Notes: a model not told the origin generated them from the sequence alone. A DNA stretch of 47,871 bases from Chloroflexota bacterium (GCA_030611885.1 JAUWOY010000024.1:1-47871), one strand, 5' to 3'. Positions 22,231 to 30,962 are shown, counted from the stretch's first letter. A program made the numbers and translations.

Positions 22231-23269
22231 GATCGAGAAGACCGGTGCGCCGGTCTGGATGCGCACGCTGATCCCCGTGATTGCCCTGCTGCTCACATTC
22301 ATCCTGACCTCAGGGCTGATTATCTGGGGGCAGGCGAATCCACTGAGGGCCTACTATTACTTTCTCGTTGCGCCCCTCTCGAGCCGGGTGAGCGCGCTGG
22401 AGGTGCTGGTCAAGTCCACCCCGTTGATCCTGACCGGTGTGGCGGTGGCCTTCGCCTTCTCCGCGGGCTACTACAACATCGGCGCGGAGGGGCAACTCTA
22501 CGCCGGGGCCATCGCCGCCGCCTGGTTGGGCACGATCCTGGGGGGGCTGCCTCCGGTGCTGGCTATCCCCCTGATGCTCCTGGGCGGGTTCATCGCGGGC
22601 GCGCTGTGGGCGCTGGCGCCGGCCCTGTTGCGTGTCAAACTGGCGGTGGACGAGGTGGTGACGACGCTGCTTCTGAATTCGGTGATCCTGTTCATCATCA
22701 GCGCGCTGCTCAACGGCCCATGGCGGAATCCCGTCTCTGGCTGGCCGCAGTCGCCGGAGATCGCCCTCTCCACGCAGTTGCCCAAGTTAATCGCCCGCTC
22801 CCGGCTCCATCTGGGCTTCGTCGTGGCGGTGGTGTCGGTGGCCGTGCTGTGGTTCGTCCTCTCCCGCACCAGTTTTGGGCTCAAGATGCGCGCCGTGGGA
22901 CTGGGGAGGGAAGCCGCCCACTTCGCCGGGGTGGACGTGGGGCGAACGGTGCTCATCGCCGCGCTGGTCAGCGGCGGCATCGCCGGCATCGCTGGCGTCT
23001 CCGAGGTGGCCGGTATCCAGTACCATCTCATCGAGGAACTCTCACCCGGCTACGGCTACACCGGCATCATCATCGCCACGTTAGGGACGCTGAACGCGCT
23101 GGGGGTCGCCGCCGCCGGGCTGTTCTTCGGACTGATTGACACCGGGACGCAGACCCTCAGCCACACACTGGGAGTGCCTATCTACCTGGGCGAGGTGACG
23201 CAGGCCACGATGCTGCTGGTCACCCTGGGCTTGTTCCTGCTGCAGAACTACCGCATCCGGAGGGCGTGA
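22211..23269 (+). CDS. BMP-type ABC transporter permease 1
   Basis: 352 residues and about nine to ten hydrophobic helices. The YufP/BmpD-type pattern is clear: AFSAGYYNIGAEGQLYAGAI, VDEVVTTLLLNSV, RTSFGLKMRAVGLGREAAHFAG. The GTG start lies 20 bases inside the ATPase gene; an ATG at 22259 is an alternative. It forms the channel with the next gene product in the cytoplasmic membrane. Confidence 0.92.
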   Translation: MSFLGLKIEKTGAPVWMRTLIPVIALLLTFILTSGLIIWGQANPLRAYYYFLVAPLSSRVSALEVLVKSTPLILTGVAVAFAFSAGYYNIGAEGQLYAGAIAAAWLGTILGGLPPVLAIPLMLLGGFIAGALWALAPALLRVKLAVDEVVTTLLLNSVILFIISALLNGPWRNPVSGWPQSPEIALSTQLPKLIARSRLHLGFVVAVVSVAVLWFVLSRTSFGLKMRAVGLGREAAHFAGVDVGRTVLIAALVSGGIAGIAGVSEVAGIQYHLIEELSPGYGYTGIIIATLGTLNALGVAAAGLFFGLIDTGTQTLSHTLGVPIYLGEVTQATMLLVTLGLFLLQNYRIRRA

Positions 23270-24189
23270 TGGAGATCTTCCTGGTGAACCTGATCGCCGC
23301 GACGTTGCGGGTCTCCACCCCCTTACTCCTGGCCGCCATCGGGGAGACTTCCGCCGAGCGGGCGGGGGTGCTCAATCTGGGCATCGAGGGCATCATGTTC
23401 TTCGGTGCTTTCACGGGCTTTTTCGTCGCCGACGTCAGCGGATCACTGTGGGCTGGGCTCCTGGCGGCGATTCTCAGCGGTGTCCTGGCCGGCCTGCTGA
23501 TGGCCTTCCTCTCTGTGACGCTGGGGGTCAACCAGCACGTCTCTGGCCTGGGCATCACGCTGCTGTTGAGCGGTCTCTCCCTGTTCGCCTTTCGCCTGAA
23601 CTACGGCGGACGTTCCACCCCTCCCTCCATCGAGCCTTTCGGCCAACTCTCTCCCTTCGCCGGTGTCCCGATCCTGGGCACTCTCTTCAAGCAATACCTG
23701 CTCACCTACGTCACCTTCCTGGTCATCGTCCCTCTGGCCTGGTGGCTGCTCTACCGCACCAGTTTCGGCCTCAAGGTGCGGGCGGTGGGAGAGAATCCGG
23801 AGGCCGCCGACGCTGCCGGCGTCAACGTCTTCCGGGTCCGCTACATTGTCCTGGCGATAGGCGGCGCGCTGATGGCAATGGGGGGAGCCTTCCTCTCGTT
23901 GTCCCAACTGGGGGCCTTCACCCACGGCATCATCTCCGGGCGAGGGTGGGTCGCTCTCGCGCTGGTCATCTTCGGCAACTGGGACCCGCTCAAGGTGATG
24001 GGCGGGGCGCTGATCTTCGGGGGGACCTACGCTCTGCAACTGCGCCTGCAGGCAATGGGGCTGAAACTGCCGATCCCTTACGAAACCTTCCTGGCTCTGC
24101 CCTACATTGTGACGATTATCGCATTGGTCATCGCCGGGCGGAATGCGTCTTATCCGGCGGCGCTGCTCAAACCCTACCACCGCGAGTAG
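23269..24189 (+). CDS. BMP-type ABC transporter permease 2
   Basis: 306 residues, about eight to nine hydrophobic helices, YufQ-like: LNLGIEGIMFFGAFTGFFV, LGVNQHVSGLGITLL, FGLKVRAVGENPEAADAAGV, ISGRGWVALALVIFGNWDP. The ATG shares a base with the stop of permease 1 (TGATG); a GTG one codon upstream is also in frame. Completes the importer. The AGAAACCAGG palindrome begins at its stop codon. Confidence 0.92.
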   Translation: MEIFLVNLIAATLRVSTPLLLAAIGETSAERAGVLNLGIEGIMFFGAFTGFFVADVSGSLWAGLLAAILSGVLAGLLMAFLSVTLGVNQHVSGLGITLLLSGLSLFAFRLNYGGRSTPPSIEPFGQLSPFAGVPILGTLFKQYLLTYVTFLVIVPLAWWLLYRTSFGLKVRAVGENPEAADAAGVNVFRVRYIVLAIGGALMAMGGAFLSLSQLGAFTHGIISGRGWVALALVIFGNWDPLKVMGGALIFGGTYALQLRLQAMGLKLPIPYETFLALPYIVTIIALVIAGRNASYPAALLKPYHRE

Positions 24190-24220
24190 AAACCAGGTTT
24201 TTGAGAAAAACCTGGTTTCT
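24188..24220. repeat. AGAAACCAGGTTTTT palindrome, copy 2
   Basis: Arms 24188-24202 and 24206-24220 are identical to those of copy 1 at 2863-2896; only the loop differs (GAG against AGGA). It overlaps the TAG stop of the permease gene and separates the transporter from the molybdenum enzyme genes. Confidence 0.85.
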
Positions 24221-24243
24221 TGGCAAGTCAAGGAGGTATGACG

Positions 24244-26592
24244 ATGGAATTCAAATACATTGGGAAGAGCTTGACACGACCCGATGCCGTGGGCAAAGTT
24301 ACAGGCAAAGCGATCTTTCTGGATGACATCTATCTGCCGGAGATGCTCCACGCCAGTGTCCTGCGCCCGGAGTACGCTCACGCCAGGATCGTGGAGATAG
24401 ACACCCGCGCGGCGCAGCGAGAGCCTGGCGTCGTCAAGGTCGTTACCGGCGCGGATTGCGACCTCCGCTATGGCGACAACATCAAGGATCTCACGCCGAT
24501 GGCGAAAGACAAGGTGCGACACATCGGTGAGCCAGTCGCCGCCGTGATCGCCGACACGCCGCAGCACGCCAAGGCTGCAATGCAGAAGATCGAAGTTACG
24601 TACCAGCCGCTGCCCGTCTACACCGACGCGCGAGATGCCATGGCGGACGACGCGGTTCTCATTCACGAACAAAACGGGGAGTACTGGACGCTGCCGACGC
24701 TCAATCCCATCGCGGGGACGAACATCGCCAATTATTATCATTTGACCAAGGGCCGGGCTGAGGCGGGGTTCGAGGAGGCCGACGTGATCGTCGAGGGTGA
24801 GTTTCTCTATCCTTTCGGCTCATGCGCCGCGCTGGAACCTCACGGCGCGATCGTCTGGTTCAAGGAGGACAACACCATCGAGGTGTGGTCTACGTCCATT
24901 TGCCCCTTCATTATCCGAGAGGATTTGGCTCACGCCTACGGCATCCCGGTGGCCGATGTGCGGGTGCACATCCCGGAGCTGGGCGGCTGCTTCGGCTACA
25001 AATCCGACATCACCGTGGAGCAGACCGTTGCCTATATTGCGAACTTCGTGCCCGGCCGCCCCGTCAAGTGGGTAGCTTCGCGCCAGGAGGACTTCACCAG
25101 CACATTGATCGGCCATGGCATTCGCACGCGGATGAAGTTGGGCGCCAGGCACGACGGGACGTTCGTCGCGCTCAAGACAAAGGTCTACCACGCCACCGGT
25201 GCGTATGCCGACACGGGGGTGAACGTCACCATCGGCGCAACGCACAACTCTACCGGCCCCTACGAGTTCCCGCACTGCGACCTGGAGGGCTACTGCGTCT
25301 ATACCAACACGCCGCCGGTCGGTGCGTTTCGCGGCTATGGCCACCAGGAGACGCAATTCGCTATCGAACGCTTGATCGAAATCCTGGCCCGCAAGCTGGG
25401 GGCTTCGCCGTTCGAGGTGCGCGAGAAGAACTACCTCACGGCCGGCAAGGTGAATGCGCTGGGCGAGCGAATGTGGGAAAGCAACGGCGACATCATACAG
25501 TGCGCGGAGAAGGTCAAGCGGGCGGTCTTTACGCACCAGAAACCGAAAGAGGACCAGGCATATTACTACGGACGTGGCTTCGCGGCGTTGATGAAATCGC
25601 CGAAGGGCGCGCCGTTTTCCACCAAGGGCTGTTACATCAAATTGAACATTGACGGCAGCGCTTCGATCAACATGGGCGGCGCGGAGGTCGGGCAGGGCCT
25701 GCGTACCGTCGTCCAGCAGATCGCGGCGGAGGCGTTGCAGATCCCACCGGAGAAGATCCGCGTCTACCCGGAGATTGACACGCAGTACTGTCCGTACGAA
25801 TGGCAGACCATCGGCTCGATGTTCACCATTCAGGGCGGACGAGCCATCATCCGTGCGGCGAATAAAGTCATTCGTACGCTGAAGCAAACCGCCGCGCAAG
25901 TCCTGCGCTGCGATGTGGACATGCTCGATTACGACGGCGAGCACGTCTACCTGCGCTCCGATCCTGCCGTGCGTGTGCCAATCACGCGGCTGGTGCGCGG
26001 CTACATGTACGAAAACGGCATGACCATCGGCGAGCTGGCCCACAGCGTCTCCGATGCGCGGCTGCCGCGCTACTCCGACCCGGATCCGGAGACAGGGCAG
26101 GGCAACATGGGCGTGACCTATACGTTCGGCGCGCAGGCTTGCGAACTGCGCATCGAAAAGAAGACAGGCAAGATCATCATTGATCACTTCGCCTCCTCCT
26201 TCGACGTGGGCAAGGTCATCAATCCGCAGCAGATTCGCGGACAGGTAGTGGGCGGCGTGTTGATGGCCATTGGCGCAACGCTCTACGAAAAGCTGGACTT
26301 CGACGCCGAAGGTAGATTGCGGAATCCGCAGTACTTCCAGTATCACATCCCCACGCTCAAGGACATCCCTGGCAAGCAGACGGTGGAGTTCGTGGAGACT
26401 CCCAGCGCCATTGGCCCGTTCGGCGCGCGTGGTCTGGGGGAGCATCCGGTCATTGGCGTGGCCCCCGCCATTCTCAACGCGATCTACGACGCGGTGGGCA
26501 TTGACTACTACGACATACCCATCACGCCAGAACGACTTAAGCAAGACATCGAAGCGCAAGCGGCGGATGCAGCAGACAAGGGGGCGGCATAA
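24244..26592 (+). CDS. Molybdenum hydroxylase (xanthine dehydrogenase family), molybdopterin-binding subunit
   Basis: 782 residues. It begins with the small domain (GKSLTRPDAVGKVTGKAIF) and carries the molybdopterin contacts: GGCFGYKSD, GAFRGYGHQE, GGAEVGQGLRT and, near the end, GARGLGEHP, whose Glu is the conserved catalytic base. The family oxidises purines, aldehydes or N-heterocycles with water as oxygen source. Two ATGs follow AAGGAGG; the second (24244) has the proper seven-base spacing. The iron-sulfur subunit gene overlaps its stop. No FAD subunit gene lies nearby, so electrons may leave by another route. Placement behind a nucleoside-type importer suggests a purine-like substrate, but that is inference. 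Confidence 0.9.
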   Translation: MEFKYIGKSLTRPDAVGKVTGKAIFLDDIYLPEMLHASVLRPEYAHARIVEIDTRAAQREPGVVKVVTGADCDLRYGDNIKDLTPMAKDKVRHIGEPVAAVIADTPQHAKAAMQKIEVTYQPLPVYTDARDAMADDAVLIHEQNGEYWTLPTLNPIAGTNIANYYHLTKGRAEAGFEEADVIVEGEFLYPFGSCAALEPHGAIVWFKEDNTIEVWSTSICPFIIREDLAHAYGIPVADVRVHIPELGGCFGYKSDITVEQTVAYIANFVPGRPVKWVASRQEDFTSTLIGHGIRTRMKLGARHDGTFVALKTKVYHATGAYADTGVNVTIGATHNSTGPYEFPHCDLEGYCVYTNTPPVGAFRGYGHQETQFAIERLIEILARKLGASPFEVREKNYLTAGKVNALGERMWESNGDIIQCAEKVKRAVFTHQKPKEDQAYYYGRGFAALMKSPKGAPFSTKGCYIKLNIDGSASINMGGAEVGQGLRTVVQQIAAEALQIPPEKIRVYPEIDTQYCPYEWQTIGSMFTIQGGRAIIRAANKVIRTLKQTAAQVLRCDVDMLDYDGEHVYLRSDPAVRVPITRLVRGYMYENGMTIGELAHSVSDARLPRYSDPDPETGQGNMGVTYTFGAQACELRIEKKTGKIIIDHFASSFDVGKVINPQQIRGQVVGGVLMAIGATLYEKLDFDAEGRLRNPQYFQYHIPTLKDIPGKQTVEFVETPSAIGPFGARGLGEHPVIGVAPAILNAIYDAVGIDYYDIPITPERLKQDIEAQAADAADKGAA

Positions 26593-27089
26593 TGGCAGAG
26601 TACATCGCCTTCACGGTCAACGGTACCGAACGAACGGTGGCCGCCCGGCCCGCACGGTTCCTCCTGGACATTCTGCGGGATGAGTTGCATCTCACCGGCG
26701 CGAAGCGTGGCTGCGACAACGGCACCTGCGGCACGTGCGTCGTCGTTTTGGATGGACGGGCGGTCAAAAGCTGCATTATCCCGGTGGAAAAGCTGGACGG
26801 TACGACAGTGCTCACCATCGAGGGCCTCTCCGACGGCAAGATGCTCCATCCCATTCAGCAGGCCCTGATCGAAGCGGGCGCGGTGCAGTGTGGCTTCTGT
26901 ATCCCCGGCATCGCGATGGAGCTGTACGCGCTCTTCGAGACGGAACTAGACGCGACCGAGGATCGAATCCGCAGAGCGCTGAACAGGCATCTCTGCCGCT
27001 GCACGGGCTACGAGGCGATCTGGGAGGGCGCGCTGTTGGCCCAGCAGCAGATGAAGTCGAAGGTCGAAAAGAGAGGAGGTCACAAATGA
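26592..27089 (+). CDS. Molybdenum hydroxylase 2Fe-2S subunit
   Basis: 165 residues with the two [2Fe-2S] clusters of the family: a ferredoxin-type first cluster (GCDNGTCGTC plus a later KSC) and the helical second cluster (CGFCIPG and CRCTGY). It relays electrons from the molybdenum centre. The ATG uses the last base of the preceding stop (TAATG), so the two subunits are translationally coupled. The next gene overlaps its stop in turn. Confidence 0.93.
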   Translation: MAEYIAFTVNGTERTVAARPARFLLDILRDELHLTGAKRGCDNGTCGTCVVVLDGRAVKSCIIPVEKLDGTTVLTIEGLSDGKMLHPIQQALIEAGAVQCGFCIPGIAMELYALFETELDATEDRIRRALNRHLCRCTGYEAIWEGALLAQQQMKSKVEKRGGHK

Positions 27090-28321
27090 CAGGCGCCTTC
27101 GATATTCTGATCAGGCGCGCCCAGTTGCGCGATCGTCCCGGCAGGCTGGTTGACATTGGGATTGCATCCGGACAGATCGCTGCCATCGAGGAAAACATCG
27201 AGCTCGAGGCCCAGACGGAGATAGACGCACGGGGTAACCTGGTGACGGAATCATTCGTGAACCCTCATCTCCATCTATGCAAGGTCTATACCCTGGAGAT
27301 GATGGACGAGGAAGCGCTGAAAGATTACCACGGTGCGGACATGGGCAAGGCGATGACTGCCATCGAACTGGCTGCCCGAGTGAAGGAGAAGTACGACGCA
27401 TCGTGGATTATTGAGAACGTGCGCCAAGCCGTCGCATCGGCGGCGCTGTTCGGCAACACACATATCCGGGCTTTCGCCGACGTGGACACCAAAGCCCGTC
27501 TGGAAGGGATCAAGGCGCTCATCCAGGCGCGGGAGGAGTTCAAAGGCATCGTGGATATTCAGGTCGTGGCGTTCCCGCAGGACGGAGTGGTGCGGGAGCC
27601 TGGCGCAGCCGACCTGGTTCGGCAGGCGATGGCCCTGGGCGCCGACGTGGTAGGTGGGATTCCCTGGATCGAGTACACAGATGGGGCCGCTCGGCAGCAC
27701 ATTGACGAGATGTTCAAAATCGCCAAAGAGTACGACAAGCCCATCTCCATGCTCGTGGACGATGCTGGCGATCCTGGTCTGCGGACACTGGAAATGCTGG
27801 CCGTCAAGACCATCGAGGAGGGATGGCAAGGCCGGTCACTGGCGTGTCACGCTCGAGCGATGGAGCTCTACCCCAGGCCGTATTTCCAGAAAGTGGTCGC
27901 GTTGCTGAAAGCGGCAGAGATGGGCGTGGTGAGCGATCCGCACACCGGGCCGCTGCACGCCCGGGTGAAGGAACTCATCGAGGAGAACGCGCTGGTCTGC
28001 CTGGGCCAGGATGATATCTCGGATGCATACTACCCCTATGGCCGGAACAACATGCTGGAGGTGGCTTTCCTGGCGTCTCACCTGCTGTGGATGACCACCG
28101 AAGCCGAGATGCAGAAACTGTATGATATGATCACCCGTGACGCCGCCCGCGCGATGGGCATCCAGGACTTTGAACTGAAAGTAGGCGCTCCGGCGCACCT
28201 GGTTGTGCTTAACCAGCCAAGCGTCCTGGAGGCACTGCGGCATCACGACCAACCGGTATACGTGATCAGCCACGGCAAGTTGGTGGACCAGGCGCGTACG
28301 TCCTTCAAAAGGGAGAGGTGA
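27086..28321 (+). CDS. Amidohydrolase, cytosine deaminase-like, with altered metal site
   Basis: 411 residues of the CodA-like amidohydrolase branch. It keeps H61-x-H63 (NPHLHL), H255 (ACHARAM) and D309 (GQDDISDAYYP), in the same order as E. coli cytosine deaminase. At the place of CodA's HCDE motif it has LVDD: the metal ligand His is Leu223 and the catalytic Glu is Asp226. So it is probably not a plain cytosine deaminase; it may act on a different ring compound or with another metal arrangement. The frame is open upstream, but GAGAGGAGGT before the ATG at 27086 and overlap with the iron-sulfur gene stop set the start. It is likely the next step after the molybdenum enzyme. Confidence 0.82.
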   Translation: MTGAFDILIRRAQLRDRPGRLVDIGIASGQIAAIEENIELEAQTEIDARGNLVTESFVNPHLHLCKVYTLEMMDEEALKDYHGADMGKAMTAIELAARVKEKYDASWIIENVRQAVASAALFGNTHIRAFADVDTKARLEGIKALIQAREEFKGIVDIQVVAFPQDGVVREPGAADLVRQAMALGADVVGGIPWIEYTDGAARQHIDEMFKIAKEYDKPISMLVDDAGDPGLRTLEMLAVKTIEEGWQGRSLACHARAMELYPRPYFQKVVALLKAAEMGVVSDPHTGPLHARVKELIEENALVCLGQDDISDAYYPYGRNNMLEVAFLASHLLWMTTEAEMQKLYDMITRDAARAMGIQDFELKVGAPAHLVVLNQPSVLEALRHHDQPVYVISHGKLVDQARTSFKRER

Positions 28322-28389
28322 TCGCCCAAGGTTCCACCGAGGAGCTCATGCAAACGGAGGTGATTCAGTCAGCTTATCTAAAGTCCTAA
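28318..28389 (+). pseudogene. C-terminal remnant of a LivF/LivG-type ABC ATPase
   Basis: A 23-codon open stretch reading VIAQGSTEELMQTEVIQSAY and ending in a stop. This is the ordinary tail of branched-chain amino acid transporter ATPases (GxVIAEGTPEE...NPEVIEAYLG). It overlaps the amidohydrolase stop and has no start or nucleotide-binding motifs, so it marks a deletion junction. The genes after it may once have followed a Liv transporter. Confidence 0.55.
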
Positions 28390-28410
28390 GAGGGGTTGAC
28401 TCCCTACACC

Positions 28411-28446
28411 AAGTTCAAAGCTCAAAGTTCAAAGTTCAAAAAAAAA
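28411..28446. repeat. AAGTTCAAAG tandem repeat
   Basis: Imperfect copies of AAAGTTC/AAAGCTC followed by an A-run, ending just before the ribosome site of the next gene. Another short tandem family at a gene junction. Confidence 0.7.
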
Positions 28447-28461
28447 TGTGGAGGATTTGCT

Positions 28462-29166
28462 ATGCCTTTAGACATGGAACTTGAAGCAGTAATGAGGCCA
28501 CCCGAACTGCCCATGCCACCTTACCCCCCCAAGGTTGTCACTATGGCAACGGGGAAGCAGATGGTGATCCGTCAGGTGGGAAGAGAAGATGTCCCCGCGC
28601 TCCTGGAAGCGGTAAGACCAACGCTCGATATAACGCGGGATTTCTACGACGTGGTTGGAGCCAGGGTCTACGCGGAGCTTCTAAGTTGGCAGAAATACCG
28701 GGCCGCAAACCACTACTGCATTATCGGGCAGATAGAAGGTATCCTGGTGGGGATCGTCAACGGCAGGATGTACACCCAGGACATCGGGATGAGCCTTCAC
28801 ACTATGACTATAGAAAGAGGGCTCAGAGTTGGCGGCCATCTCTTTGCTGCTAAGATGGAATACCAGATCGAAATCCTGGGACAGAAGGAAGTCTTGATAG
28901 TCGCCGAAAGCCCAATTGGGATGAGGCGCTTCCTGATTGACTTTGAGTTGGAACCACGGCCAGATACCCCGCACGAGCTGGGAGGCGTCCCATCGAATTC
29001 CCTGACAAGAGAGCTCTGGCTTAAACACAGCCCACGGTTGGTCGTAGGTGATCGTCCAGTGCCAAAGGAGCTCATGGAGGTCGCCGAAAGGGAGATCATA
29101 GCGCCTACCGAAGAGCTCATAAACGAAAAGATCCTGGGCGAGAAAAGGATGAGGAGGCTGATATGA
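28462..29166 (+). CDS. Unrecognised protein, possible GNAT-like fold, in a thiolase/DUF35 operon
   Basis: 234 residues. I do not recognise a named family. The segment MVIRQVGREDVPALLEAVRP is like the first strand and helix of GNAT acetyltransferases, and alternating strands and helices continue to about 165, but no clear acetyl-CoA loop is visible. The C-terminal 60 residues are charged and helical. TGTGGAGG lies ahead of the ATG. Its stop overlaps the thiolase-like start (ATGA), so the products probably work together with the thiolase-like and DUF35 proteins. Confidence 0.6.
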   Translation: MPLDMELEAVMRPPELPMPPYPPKVVTMATGKQMVIRQVGREDVPALLEAVRPTLDITRDFYDVVGARVYAELLSWQKYRAANHYCIIGQIEGILVGIVNGRMYTQDIGMSLHTMTIERGLRVGGHLFAAKMEYQIEILGQKEVLIVAESPIGMRRFLIDFELEPRPDTPHELGGVPSNSLTRELWLKHSPRLVVGDRPVPKELMEVAEREIIAPTEELINEKILGEKRMRRLI

Positions 29167-30347
29167 GAAAGGTAGCAGTAGTAGGCGTAGGGATGATACC
29201 CTTTGGCAGGCGTGACGAGGACAGCCTGCTCGATATGCTGGCGGTTGCATCCCTGAGGGCCATGGACGACGCCGGTATAGGCGATAGGCCCATTGACGCC
29301 GTTTATGTGGGGAACATGGCCGCGGGAATGTTGAACCATCAGACGGGCCTCTCCAGCGCGCTCGTTGACCGGCTCTCTCTATTCCCTGCCGCCGCTGACA
29401 GTGTAGAAAACGGGCCCGCATCCGGAGGTTCGGCCGTAAAGAACGGAGTTTTGGCCGTCGCCTCAGGGTACTACGACCTGGTGCTCGTGGCTGGTGGGGA
29501 AAAGATGAGAGACGCCATCATCTGGAAGGTAACAGATTGCGTGGCAACCATGACCCATCCCCTGGCAGAGTACATCTATGGCGTGACCTTGCCTGCAATG
29601 GCGGCGATGTTCGCCCGGCTCTACATGAAGAAATACGGGGTCACTGGCGAGCATCTGGCCAAGATAGCAGTCAAGAATCAAAATAACGGCTTGCTTAATC
29701 CTTACGCGCATCTCCACGCGAGGATAACGCTTGAGGGCATCTTTTACCACCCCCATGCAAAAGTAAACAACCCCGTCGTAGCAAGCCCCCTCAGGTTCTA
29801 TGATATGTGCCCGGTAAGCGATGGGGCAGCCGCTCTTCTACTCTGCCCCGTCGAAATGGCGAAAGAGCTGAAAAAGCCGGCCGTTGTTATCGCCGGTATG
29901 GCCCAGGCCACGGACACCCAGGCTGTTCAGGATCGGGATGACCCCACAGATTTGAAAGCGGTCACCATCGCTTCCCAGAAAGCGTTTGCCATGGCCAAGC
30001 TGAAGCCAAAGGACATCAACGTGGCACAGGTGCACGATGCCTTTACGATCCTGGAGATCGCCGAAAGCGAACACGCAGGCTTCTTCAAAAAGGGTGAAGG
30101 GGCCAAGGCCCTCGACGAAGGGCGAACCCAGATAGGAGGCGATATCCCTATCAATCCAGATGGAGGCCTAAAGGCACGCGGACACCCAGTAGGTGCAACG
30201 GGCGTTGCTAACGTAGGTGAGATTGTATGGCAACTCCGTGGGGAAGCTGGCGAGCACCAGATCAAGGATGCTGAGAACGGCTTTGCCCTCAACTTCGGTG
30301 GGTTTGGAAACAACGTGCTAGCGTTTGTCTTAAGGAGAGAAGCATGA
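29163..30347 (+). CDS. Thiolase-like protein (SCP-x/archaeal type) lacking the nucleophilic Cys
   Basis: 394 residues with the thiolase fold of the type that pairs with DUF35 proteins. The C-terminal catalytic-His motif is intact (GLKARGHPVGATG), as is QVHDAF. At the position of the acyl-accepting Cys the sequence reads VENGPASGG, with Pro85 where relatives have VENACASG. A normal two-step thiolase reaction is therefore unlikely; it may bind CoA esters, act as a non-decarboxylating or structural partner, or use another residue. It overlaps both neighbouring genes by four bases in a tight three-gene operon. Confidence 0.82.
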   Translation: MRKVAVVGVGMIPFGRRDEDSLLDMLAVASLRAMDDAGIGDRPIDAVYVGNMAAGMLNHQTGLSSALVDRLSLFPAAADSVENGPASGGSAVKNGVLAVASGYYDLVLVAGGEKMRDAIIWKVTDCVATMTHPLAEYIYGVTLPAMAAMFARLYMKKYGVTGEHLAKIAVKNQNNGLLNPYAHLHARITLEGIFYHPHAKVNNPVVASPLRFYDMCPVSDGAAALLLCPVEMAKELKKPAVVIAGMAQATDTQAVQDRDDPTDLKAVTIASQKAFAMAKLKPKDINVAQVHDAFTILEIAESEHAGFFKKGEGAKALDEGRTQIGGDIPINPDGGLKARGHPVGATGVANVGEIVWQLRGEAGEHQIKDAENGFALNFGGFGNNVLAFVLRREA

Positions 30348-30688
30348 GCAACAAATTAACAACGTATAAGTGCAAGAAATGCGGCCGGGTCATGTACCCC
30401 AGGCACGATCGTTGCCTGAAGTGCAAGGGGAGAGAATTCGATGAAGTGGAGATGCCACTTCCAGCGACAGGCAAGCTGCTTACGTTTACACAGCTCTTCG
30501 CCCTCCCCTGGGGCTTTGATCAGAGGTTCCTCACCATTGGGGTGGTCGAGTTTAAAAATGGTGTAAAGGCCATGGGCCAACTGAAGACGCCCGATGTAAA
30601 AGTTGGGATGAGGCTCAAAGCCAGTTGGGAACCGGTCCGTGTAACTGCGGGTGAGAAGGTTTACGGCCTCAGATTCGAGCCAGCTTAG
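30344..30688 (+). CDS. Zinc-ribbon/OB-fold (DUF35) acyl-CoA-associated protein
   Basis: 114 residues. An N-terminal zinc ribbon (YKCKKCG ... DRCLKCKG, two CxxC knuckles) is followed by a DUF35 OB-fold with LLTFTQLFALPWGF and MGQLKTPDVKVGMRL. DUF35 proteins bind CoA thioesters and bridge thiolases to partner enzymes, as in archaeal acetoacetyl-CoA thiolase/HMG-CoA synthase complexes. The four-base overlap with the thiolase-like gene supports a complex. A terminator follows. Confidence 0.92.
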   Translation: MSNKLTTYKCKKCGRVMYPRHDRCLKCKGREFDEVEMPLPATGKLLTFTQLFALPWGFDQRFLTIGVVEFKNGVKAMGQLKTPDVKVGMRLKASWEPVRVTAGEKVYGLRFEPA

Positions 30689-30714
30689 TCACCTTCTGTT
30701 GGATAAGCACCCAA

Positions 30715-30787
30715 GTGAGAGCGGGGACACAGGAGTAGGGGAGCGGCGAGAATTTCTCCTCCCTGCACCTGTGTCCCCACTCTTTTT
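30715..30787 (+). terminator. Rho-independent terminator
   Basis: GAGAGCGGGGACACAGG pairs with CCTGTGTCCCCACTCTT around a long inner loop that has its own small stem (AGGAG/CTCCT), followed by a T-run. Ends the thiolase/DUF35 operon. Confidence 0.8.
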
Positions 30788-30853
30788 CGACAATCTATTA
30801 TGTTCATCTGGCGTGTAGTCTGGCCGACATACACACCCGTAAGAAAAGGCCAT

Positions 30854-30882
30854 TTGACATCACTTCAAGCTCGTGATATACT
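30854..30882 (+). promoter_or_regulatory. Sigma70-type promoter for fdrA
   Basis: TTGACA, 17-bp spacer, TATACT. Same boxes and spacing as the promoter at 18987. Transcription would start near 30889, right at the structured leader. Confidence 0.85.
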
Positions 30883-30892
30883 AGCATCAAAA

Positions 30893-30962
30893 CGGTTCAG
30901 GTAAGCGTAGTTTAGCCCCTTGTGGGCGGGCACAAGGCCCACGCTACTCACTAACTGAACCG
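30893..30962 (+). promoter_or_regulatory. Structured 5' leader of the fdrA transcript
   Basis: The outer stem CGGTTCAG (30893-30900) with CTGAACCG (30955-30962) encloses a GC-rich inner hairpin (CCTTGTG with CACAAGG), and a pyrimidine-rich TTTCCTTTTC follows. It begins a few bases after the predicted transcription start, about 50 bases before the gene. It could be an attenuator or a ligand- or protein-binding element. It matches no riboswitch class that I can name. Confidence 0.5.

Noticed and set aside
24820..26559. 579-codon open frame on the minus strand opposite the molybdenum hydroxylase gene
   Set aside because: It mirrors a clear, motif-rich gene on the + strand; its own translation has no recognisable domain and high G+C antisense frames are expected to stay open.
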